DNA of 64,000 nucleotides, taken from Tillus elongatus (lineage: Eukaryota > Arthropoda > Insecta > Coleoptera > Cleridae). Position numbers and translations under genes: made by a program. The number at the start of each line of letters is the position of its first letter. The first letter of the stretch is position 1. Under the pieces are notes generated by a model. The model had not been told where the DNA came from, did not search any database, and was given only the letters and a program-made list of their open reading frames with translations. Positions 56,251-64,000 of the stretch are shown here, piece after piece. Location of the stretch: the NCBI GenBank assembly GCA_964006375.1, contig OZ023270.1, forward strand, positions 56,768,036 to 56,832,035, given 5' to 3'.

Positions 56251-56771
56251 AGTTTATGGGTACAGGAATTCAAATATTTTCTTTGTGGCCAAGTCATGAC
56301 GGCTAAATTCATTCAATAAGATTGTCTTTCTGAAGCGAATAAATTATCACAGCTATGTGGAAGTTATGAATCAATTTGCAGCACTATTTTTATTTTGAAC
56401 ATAATCATAATGCAATGCTCTATTATTTTTGTGCCTTGTCTTTGGAAAATAACAGATGTGTCGCCGTTTGCCCAGTGCTCTTCCAAATTATTGAACGGAT
56501 TAATATACACCTCAGACCTTCTGAGTCAAATTGGCTTCACTACCCCAAGCAGAAATTTTAGATTTGTGGAACCATATTGTTTTTGCCTTTTAGAAAAAAC
56601 AATGCTGGTCTTTCTCTACGTTTCTGGGTGTGCTGGTAACACTTTTTCTTCACATAATAGATCTAGCTGTACTTTGTTATCTTGACTTACTGGTCGTTTC
56701 CTTACATTTCTTTTTATTGTGTAGCATGTTCAGGATTTGGTTTGTTATTCTGTTCAGTAATTGTTGTTGCC
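56251..56771. other. No gene recognised
   Basis: Frames here are hydrophobic and T-rich but match no family I recognise. Confidence 0.35.
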
Positions 56772-57908
56772 TTAGTTATTATGGGGGAGGCCAGGCTAGG
56801 ACTATACAGACTAGCCTGCAATGGTAGACTGAAGATCCACCCAGGCTTCAGGGGCCACTGCAAAATTCAGGACATGGTGAAGGAGCCCATGCTTGAAATG
56901 AGATCAGACTTCGCGAGCCCGGGAATGTGCAGGGAAAACAACTTTACAGTGAAAATCCCCGACAGGGAGGCATGGCGGGTGGAGACACCGGGTACACCAC
57001 GGGACGTGCTCCTCTGGTACACGGACGGATCCGGCGGGGAGCGCGGGACAGGGGCAGGTTTTTATTCGGAAGGACCTAGGGTAAGTCATAGTATTTCCCT
57101 CGGAGTCCATGCAACAGTCTTTCAGGCCGAAATGTACGCCATCCTGCACTGTGTGCGGGAGAACAAGAGGAGGAGCTACACCAACAAGTGGATCCTCATA
57201 GACACAGACAGCCAGGCAGCCCTTAAGGCCCTAAGTGGCCCACGGGTAAATTCCTGGCTAGTGAGTAAGTGCCGAGACGAGCGACCTGGCTGGGCAGAAT
57301 GAGGTCACCCTCATCTGGGTGCCGGGTCACTCGGGGTTCAACGGCAATGAAGAGGCTGACAGTCTCGCGAATAGAGGGTCAGCAGAACCATTTATGGGAC
57401 CAGAACCGGCTCTGGGCGTGACAAGGGGAGCCATTAAGTCCTGGGTCAGAAACCAACACAAGGTGTACTGGGCAGACTGTCCAGGGGTCTGAATGGGAAG
57501 TCAATAATTGACGAACCCAGTTCAAAGAGAGCTGTGGAGCTGCTAAATCTTAGCAGAGGACAGCTCAGGAACATAACAGGACACTTGATGGAACACATGG
57601 CCGTCAAGAAACACCTGCATAAAATGAGGCAGTTCGAGGGGGACCTGGCATGCAGACTGCTGCGAGGAGGAGGAATCAGCCCAGCACATCTTGTGCGAGT
57701 GTAAAGCTCTGGACCGCAGAAGACACCTGATCTACGGTCAGTCTAGACTGGAGACAGAGCATTATAAAACTTCACCCTACCAATCGCTGTGCAGACTAGT
57801 TCAAGGCACAGTGATTTTGGAGTGGGCGGAGTAAAAAGACTAAGGGCATGCACAATAAACCAAAGGTTGCAGTGCTATCAGGGCGACGAGCCGCGAGGGA
57901 GAAAAAAA
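56772..57908 (+). mobile_element. 5'-truncated RNase H LINE, copy D
   Basis: Begins at the end of RT (IMGEARLGLYRLACNGRLK) and carries RNase H (WYTDGSGG, AEMYAILHC, DTDSQAAL, PGHSGF.GNEEADSL) and the zinc-motif region. It has a frame break near 57280, further small deletions and a broken zinc motif. It ends in the family 3' UTR and an A-run at 57902-57908. The word TGTTGTTGCC(C)TTA flanks it (about 56762 and 57909), the target duplication. Confidence 0.9.
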
Positions 57909-59970
57909 TGTTGTTGCCCTTACTTCGTGAAAGCATTCCATAGTAAATACAGATGACAAATTTTTTACTGGCTTCACAATTGCGATTTTTTCATCATAAG
58001 ACAGGGGGAAAAGTATTTGTTACAGCAACTCACTTATTTGGTTTTTATCATGTGACTAATGTACATTTTACTGTGTATTTTTTTTTAATTCACATGTAGT
58101 TGTTATTCTTGTTTGTGGGAATAATTGTGGAGATACTCCTTGTAGAATCTTCCTAACAAATAAATATACATCATTTTCAAGATTGGAGATGACTGTCAAA
58201 AGATATTTTCTTAAATGTGCAAGTTCAAGGTTTGAACGGAAAGTAAGAACCTCTATACACCCACATTGATAATAAAAATACACATTTAATAAGTCAAAGG
58301 GTTATATAAAAAATAACTTGGTTATATTATCTTCTATTGAGGTGAATATGGTTTACTTTAAAATTGTTGAAATGGTTTAGAAAATTATGATTTTCACAAT
58401 ATTAAGGCTGTCTATAGGATTAGAAAAGAAACATAACAATTTAAAGACTGAAACAATCAGCATAAAAGTTAAAAAATAAGCGTAACTACTTTGTAATATT
58501 GCTTCTTTCAATGACAAGCTGCCACTGTACTATGGTACATTACACAACAAAAAAAAGTAAATATCACAAAATTAATAGAACACATGATGTCATAAATTGA
58601 GACCAATGCTTCTTAAAAGGCTCAAAGTAATTTTGTATCAATTCTTTATGAAACTTCACTAGTTTCTGATTAAAATTGAATCTACTTATGAATGAGAAGC
58701 AATGATCGTATGTACAAACATGAGACACACAATAAATACCATCGAGACTACTTCAAGTTTTCTTATTTAAGCAAAAAATAAACTTACAGCAACATTTTTG
58801 TTCAAAAAGTGAATCACATTTTTCAGTCAAATTCACAGAGTTTAAACTGTAATAGACTATGACTAATATTAAATAATAAGTGAAATGGACTGAAGTAATA
58901 TAGTCTTGTAGAACGTGACTACAGAAAGAACTGTAATATAAAGAAATCGGATGAAATGAAATTAACTCACAATGATTTTGGCATTATAGAAAATTCAAGT
59001 GTGTTTATTAAATTATTTCTTAAATACCAACTTTATACAATAAGTATTAACACCTGGTGAATTTGAAAATAGGGTCACCTTCAATCTGATAGAAAACTTA
59101 AATGAGTACATAAAAAACTGAATGTCAAAATATTGTTTTTTCTGGCTACCTTGATTTCTTTTTTTATCCATATAAAATAGGAAAATGTTAAATATGATCG
59201 CATTAATACCTAAGGTGTAAGGTAATTTCTTTTGCAAATAATGTTCTGGTGATTCTGATAATGGCTTTCAAATCATGAGTTTAGTGTTCTAGACCAAACA
59301 TCAAAACCATCTTCCTCATAAAACAGCAAAGCTTGAATCTTTAAAAATATTATTGGGTCATGTTTAAACGATTGCAAATTGAAATTAATTTAAGTTACAG
59401 TTACATTAACAAATATGACGTGCCCATTACCACGTGCGCCACGCCTGTAATATTAGACATAAAATAAATATTCCATGCAGTGCACACGTAAAACTAGGTA
59501 ACAAATAAATGTTACGTGCGGCGTACCTGTATCTGCAGACGTAAATTATTTGTTACATGCGTGAATGTCGAATTATTTAAAAAAATACACAAACATTTAA
59601 ATCCGAAATTAAGAAATAACTATGTATGTAAGTTTTTTTTTGAATAATTTCTTAGAAAATAGTTACTTCTTTTCATTACCTATCTGAATTTAAATGTTCA
59701 TTTATGGAAAAATCCCATGTCCCCTGAACCACCCGGTTCACCAAATTAAATAGCTACGGGAAGGGAAAACCACATTTCAATGCACCACCTCAGAAATTCA
59801 ATGGAAGAGAGATCCTGTCTACCAAACAGCTTCATGCTTGTTGCAGGTACGGTAATTCAAAATTCATTAACGAGCAGCATGTAGGTACACACATGCCTCT
59901 ATTTTGAAAAATATCCAATTCTTATAACACCTGTTGTTCTAAACTGTATGTAGGTGTAGGTAAACTTTCT
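57909..59970. other. AT-rich spacer, nothing recognised
   Basis: The first 50 bp match the dispersed word at 45160-45190. No coding domain, RNA gene or array could be supported in the rest. Confidence 0.4.
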
Positions 59971-60116
59971 TTAACAGGTTCAGCACCAAGGGCGTTTCAA
60001 TCAGTCTTTCACCCTAGACCAAAGTGTCTTTTGTCAATTTCTCTGTATATTTTAGAATTATTTTACGTATTTCCAAAAAAATTGTGAACCTCAAATCAAA
60101 ATATCAAGAAACGTTA

Positions 60117-60180
60117 GCGGACACCAGTGTCCGCTGTGGCCATTGAAAAATCTCGACAGACATCAGTGTCCGCCACTGCA
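60117..60180. repeat. Left pair of palindromic subterminal repeats of piggyBac 2
   Basis: GCGGACACCAGTGTCCGC at about 60117-60134 and ACAGACATCAGTGTCCGCC at about 60156-60174. The mirrored pair is at 62936-63002. Such subterminal repeats commonly bind the transposase; that role is inferred here. Confidence 0.7.
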
Positions 60181-60344
60181 GTCTAGCAAGTTGCAACAGG
60201 AAATCAGCTAGAAAAGTCATGGTAAACGAATTTTGCAACTACCTTTACAGTAAAAGCAGTATTCTGATGGTAAGTTTTCGATATTTATTATATATGAAAG
60301 ATTTCAGTGAGAATTCTGAAACATAAAAGACTGAGGTTGGACAC

Positions 60345-60530
60345 TGTGCCTGGAAACTGAAACAAAGAGCAGAATCACCCAAAAAAAAAAAAACACAAAA
60401 ATAATAACAGAGTGATGTGCTGGATACATATTTCGACAACTAACTCGTCTTCATCAGTAGCTGTCGCTAACCTCTCTATATTTTTTTTATAGTTGTTGGG
60501 GTGATTCTGCTTTTTGTTTCAATTCTCAAA
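60345..60530 (-). repeat. Small inverted-repeat insert carrying a hammerhead core
   Basis: 'gaaacaaagagcagaatcaccc' at about 60357-60379 and its inverted form 'gggtgattctgctttttgtttc' at about 60499-60520 enclose about 120 bp that hold the hammerhead core. The layout is that of a collapsed Penelope-type element. It lies within the piggyBac N-terminal region. Confidence 0.6.
60410..60465 (-). ncRNA. Hammerhead ribozyme-like motif
   Basis: Minus strand: CTGATGA (60457-60451), one unpaired A, a weak stem II GAC...GTC with a nine-base loop, GAAA (60434-60431), then T-ATGT-ATC, a two-pair stem III with tetraloop and the cleavage C next. Stem I is not convincing, so activity is uncertain. Confidence 0.5.
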
Positions 60531-60534
60531 CAGA

Positions 60535-61530
60535 CAAGTCACCAATTGAGCCATTTTCAGCAGACTCAGACCCAGATCAACCTTTCTTTCCCCAGGTAGC
60601 TCAAACTCAGATACATATTTTACTGATGATAGTGATTATGAAATTCTCATAAAAAAGAATTTTTCATCATTAGAAAATGCAAAAGCCTTCCCACAAATCT
60701 CATAGCGGGCATATTAGGAATGGAATAGCAAGTGAAGATAAAGAAATGAGAAGTCAACATGAAGATATCGAAGAACAGTTGACAGAAAGCCGTGCATTCT
60801 CTTCGAAAGCAATAATACTTCATCTCAAAACGAAAGTTTGACAGTTTTCATGAAGAACATGTCGTAGAAAGACAGGAAAAGGGGATGATGAAAGGGAGTC
60901 TAAACATGAGAAAAAGGTAGAAAAAGAAGGTGACATGGAACAAACACCACTCTATGGCCCTACTGAATCCACCTGGGGTCCTCCTGATGGAAATCATCTG
61001 CAGTTTGATGAACATTTCGAAGGAGGAATGCAACAAGGATCGCAGGCCACATTAGTAGGAAACTACCTGTTGATTACTATTTCACTTTTTTTGATTTTGG
61101 CATAAATGATGCAATAGTCGGTCAAACCAACCTTTATGCAACACGATTTGTGAGGAATAATGAAAAAATTTTCAAAAAAACTCGCAAGGAAAAGTGGGAT
61201 CCAACCACTAGAGCAGAAATTATAAGTATCAGAAATGGATTTTGAAATCAGAAGCTGCATGCAGCATTATGGGATGTAATAAGTTTTAAATGTAGCTGAA
61301 GATGCTTCATTTTTCAGATAACGAACATTATCCTGAAGGAGACAGTTTGTACAAGATTCAACGGCTTGTAGACATGCTTATCAAAAATCATTAAACCATA
61401 TACAAAAGGGGTGAAACATTCTGTATATGAAACTAAGGTGCCTTTCCAGTGAAGATTAGTATTCAGACAGTACAATCCGCAGAAAAGGCATAAGTACGGA
61501 ATATAACTATTTAAACTTTGTTGTAACAAC
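60535..61530 (+). pseudogene. piggyBac 2 transposase, N-terminal part
   Basis: In shifting frames: an Asp/Ser-rich start, then FDEHFEGG, VDYYFTFFDFGINDAIVGQTNLYATRFVR (typical of piggyBac-like proteins), KEKWDPTTRAEI, and near the end VYETKVPF with FRQYNPQKRHKYGI, which corresponds to the region of the first catalytic Asp; that Asp is not retained. LINE E interrupts the frame at about 61530. Confidence 0.78.
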
Positions 61531-62195
61531 GGTTGCTAGATCTGCCCCCCTACACTTAGTTATCATGGGGGAGGCTGCAATGGTAGACTGAAGATCAAAC
61601 CAGGCTGCAGGGGCCACTGCAAAATTCAGGAGATCGTGAATGAGCCTATGCTTGAAATGAAGTCAGACTTCGTGAGCCCGCGAATCTGCAGGGAAAACAA
61701 TTTCACAGTGAAAATCCCCGACCGCGAGGTATGGCGAGAGGAGACGCCGGGCTTGCCATGAGATGCGCTCGCCTGGTTCACGGACGGATCCGGCGGGGAG
61801 CGTGGGACGGGGGCAGGTGTTTATTCAGAAGGACCCAGGGTAAGTCATAGTATTTTCCTTGGAGACCATGCAACGGTATTTCAGGCCAAAATGTACGCCA
61901 TCCTGCACTGTGTGCAGGAGAACAATAGGAGGGGCTACACCAACAAGCAGATCCTCATAGCCACAGACAGCCAGGCAGCCCTTAAGGCCCTAAGTAGCCC
62001 ACTGGTAAATTCCAGGCTGGTAAGTGAATGCAGACGAGATGAGCGACCTGGCTAGGAAGAATGAGGTCACCCTCATCTTGGTGCCGGGTCACTTGGGGGT
62101 TAAAGGCAATGAAGAAGCTGACAGTCTCGCGAAGAGAGGGTCAGCAGAAGACGAGATACGCAGACACGGACGAGCCCTGAGGGAGGAAAAAAAAA
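61531..62195 (+). mobile_element. Truncated RNase H LINE, copy E, with internal deletion
   Basis: Starts at the equivalent of '(gt)tgctggatct' in copy C, runs through RNase H (FTDGSGGERGTGAGVYSEG, ATDSQAALKAL, PGHLGVKGNEEADSLAKRGSAE) and then jumps from there to the last bases of the 3' UTR ('ggacgagccctgagggagg') with a poly-A at 62187-62195. About 500 bp including the zinc-motif region are deleted. Small deletions also remove parts before RNase H. The insertion splits the piggyBac gene. Confidence 0.88.
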
Positions 62196-62700
62196 CGGGT
62201 ATACATGGAATATCAGTGTTTATAAAAGAGAAAACAATTGACAATTTGTTGGCTGTTTCTACTCAGATTGTTCTCATGTTGACGAAAAATCTCCTAAAAA
62301 GTGGAAGAGTTTGTGTTAACTAGTACACAAGCCTTCAGTTGCACACATACTCTTAGATAACAGAACGCACTGCTTAAAAACTTTGCGTGTGAGCAGCAAA
62401 GGAAACCCCACAAATGTGGTGAAGAGGACCCTAAAAAGGGGGGAGGTATACGTCCAAAAGAATGAAAGGGGAATGTGTTCTTAAATGGCATTATAGTCTT
62501 AGTTTTGTCGACATGTCATAGAGATTTAACTGTGGAAATTCAATAACGAGGAAACCACCATCAAAAACCAAAAGCCATCTTAGATTATAATGCAGACAAG
62601 AGTTCATTTGATTTTGCAATCTAGATACTGTCTCGAGTGCCTCAACGCACATATGAATAATAAGTTAGATATTATTTCAATAAGTGACATTATGTACTTC
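62196..62700 (+). pseudogene. piggyBac 2 transposase, C-terminal part
   Basis: Resumes with GYTWNISVYK, then (another frame) LLAVSTQIVLMLTKNLLKSGRVCV, AHILLDNRTHCLKTLRVSSKGNPTNVVKRTLKRGEVYVQKNERG, and later ...NQKPKAILDYNADKSS-like sequence. These are the middle and end of the piggyBac DDE core. The frame breaks are frequent. Confidence 0.78.
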
Positions 62701-62935
62701 CTAATACGGTAATATTTTTGAAGATAATAACGTGATTTCCGACTAATAACCTTACATATAGCTGGGAAAATAGTTAGTAGTTATTTTATAACTATATAAT
62801 CTGTATAAATATTGTTACAAATAACCTGGCACCAGCAAGCTGTTGTACAGGGCCACAGTGTGCACGTTTCCACGTGAAATATCGTAAAACCGTGGCGGCT
62901 GCTACAGACAGGATTGACAAATAGTAGAAGATTAA

Positions 62936-63002
62936 GCAGACAACAGTGTCTGCCATGGCCACAGTGGCTAGGAAGGATAGCAGACACTGGTGTCCGCCCT
63001 GG
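62936..63002. repeat. Right pair of palindromic subterminal repeats of piggyBac 2
   Basis: GCAGACAACAGTGTCTGCC at about 62937-62955 and GCAGACACTGGTGTCCGCC at about 62981-62999. They mirror the left pair. Confidence 0.7.
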
Positions 63003-63017
63003 CGTTAAACCTGTTAA

Positions 63018-63829
63018 ATGGAGCTTGACTTAGCCTTTCCGAAATGGACATTGTGCCTGTTTGACTTCTACCTGCCATTTGTTTTCCAATATCACCAACT
63101 GGAATATCTTCATCAGAACTATCAGATAATGATAGAACTGTACTTGCTTTTAGTTGTGATTACCAGTTCTAGTTTTGGTGTTTATTTTTAGTCCAGAATA
63201 ATCTTTTAGCTACTTTTTGATTTGGATTGTACAGGTAGCACAAAATGCCTAAGAAGGCTATTCAATGTTGTTAAAGTTTTGTATCTGGCATGACTTTAAT
63301 AACTCTTGGTCCAAAGTAGACTATGTATGTCCAGGCTTATGAGTTGAAATGTTGGTAATACATATCTACTTTATACAAATTCATATCTCAGTGGCATAAA
63401 GCTTCAGTGAGTATTCTTAAGTGTTCCAGTATTTCTGTCAATACTTCTGCGGGGTGAGACAACTAGGAAACTCACACTACATTAGACAAACTCTGACCAC
63501 CTGTAACACATCCGAAGCCGGCTATGACCTCATAAACCGATCTCTATAGGTTACCTGACAAACTCGGACTGTTAATGATCGAGTCATTTTTTATTTGAGT
63601 AGGCTTGATGCTGTGTTAACGCTCTAGGTGTATATACGTGCACGCTTTTAATATAAAAGCTAAATACATAATCCAGGGATTATGTTTTCAATCCTGGGTT
63701 CCGAAAATCATCTGATTTGCGGACCCTAGTTGAGACGATCCAATCAAAATGTTCACAGAAATTAAAAGATGGAGAAGGGAAACGAGATTAGCATCACGCT
63801 GATGTAATGAGTCAAGTGGGACACAGGGA
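63018..63829. other. Mostly unassigned DNA after piggyBac 2
   Basis: Minus-strand words SDSSDEDIPVGDIGKQMAG (about 63070-63130) resemble the acidic N-terminus of a piggyBac-like transposase, but the evidence is thin. The rest shows nothing. Confidence 0.35.
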
Positions 63830-64000
63830 CTTTTAAACTTTGGAAACTATAATCAAACCTGGGGCAACATTTTTGGGTGTCACAGAAAGTGTTGAAGATC
63901 TGCTGAGTAAGTTTTCTGACAATGACTATGTGGTTATTACGGCCGGGGCAAATGATTTTGAGGCAAAAAGATATCCCTCTTTTAGAAACATTCTAAGAAA
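63830..64000 (+). pseudogene. Possible SGNH/GDSL-like coding fragment, cut by window end
   Basis: The frame around 63835-64000 reads KPGATFLGVTESVEDLLSKF then DYVVITAGANDFEAKRYPSF. 'VVITAGANDF' is similar to the GxND block III of SGNH hydrolase-like domains that occur in insect retroelements and host genes. Only about 55 codons are present, without a start, and the window ends inside it. Confidence 0.4.

Larger units (their letters stand above)
59975..63013 (+). mobile_element. piggyBac-type DNA transposon, copy 2, interrupted by LINE E
   Basis: TTAA on both sides (59971-59974 and 63014-63017). Terminal repeats are CAGGTTCAGCACCAAGGGCG at the left and inverted CAGGTTTAACGCCAGGGCGG at the right. 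Near each end are two palindromic 18-20-bp words of the form GCGGACACCAGTGTCCGC. The internal transposase is broken and holds a hammerhead-bearing palindrome and a LINE. It is unrelated in sequence to piggyBac copy 1. Confidence 0.88.

Overview
The window is nuclear DNA of an insect (arthropod at least; the order cannot be fixed from sequence alone). It is AT-rich. Its one recognisable host gene is spliced, and about three quarters of the bases I can assign are mobile-element sequence. The evidence for an insect is a spliced BOP1 gene, a BEL/Pao retrotransposon, RNase H-bearing non-LTR elements, IS630-Tc1-mariner, piggyBac, pogo/Tigger and hAT-like DNA transposons, Penelope-like sequences, and a short TTAGG array (the insect telomere motif) inside one insertion. 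I see no bacterial, organelle or viral gene block.

Host gene: the 3' part of BOP1 (ribosome biogenesis, ERB1 family) lies on the + strand in three exons, 2258-2589, 19956-21412 and 35053-35209 (647 codons visible, ending in TAA). Its introns are about 17.4 kb and 13.6 kb and are almost entirely mobile elements. The first exon(s) lie upstream of the window or were not recognised.

Intron 1 (2590-19955) looks like one pogo/Tigger-type MITE (ends at 2765 and 19697) whose (TA)n core has been filled by later insertions: a 1.15-kb foldback (2983-4133), an inverted pair of about 550-bp repeats (4136-5740 and 16540-17105), an R1/I-type LINE fragment, an intact BEL/Pao element (7166-13632) with almost identical LTRs, and a mariner with long terminal inverted repeats sitting between two (TA)n tracts (17275-19154). 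Intron 2 (21413-35052) holds a broken piggyBac (21888-24630), a LINE carrying an 84-bp TTAGG-containing insertion (25031-26579), a Tigger transposase gene split by a hAT-like MITE and a LINE tail (26585-29740), tandem/foldback repeats (30330-31660) and a second LINE (33150-34900).

Downstream of BOP1 there is a nested LINE pair: a full-length RNase H LINE (35628-40837, ORF1 plus a damaged ORF2) inserted into the 3' UTR of an older copy. Both insertions can be dated in relative order by their target-site duplications. Next comes a Penelope-like block (40945-45010) with inverted pLTRs, a broken GIY-YIG domain and hammerhead-like motifs. A 319-bp repeat unit follows (46334-47244), each copy of which carries a hammerhead ribozyme fold. 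The rest is a jockey-like LINE (48490-50312), a second Tigger fragment (51140-52110), a second copy of the (TA)n MITE holding a Penelope foldback with two facing hammerheads (53291-54361), degenerate tandem repeats (55441-56250), another LINE fragment (56772-57908), and a second piggyBac (59975-63013) with internal 18-bp palindromes and its own LINE insertion. The window ends inside a possible SGNH-type coding fragment.

The most unusual content is the set of hammerhead-type self-cleaving RNA motifs, especially the tandem 319-bp units, and the repeated use of one (TA)n-cored MITE as a landing site for other elements. All element identities are from reading motifs by eye; no database search was run.
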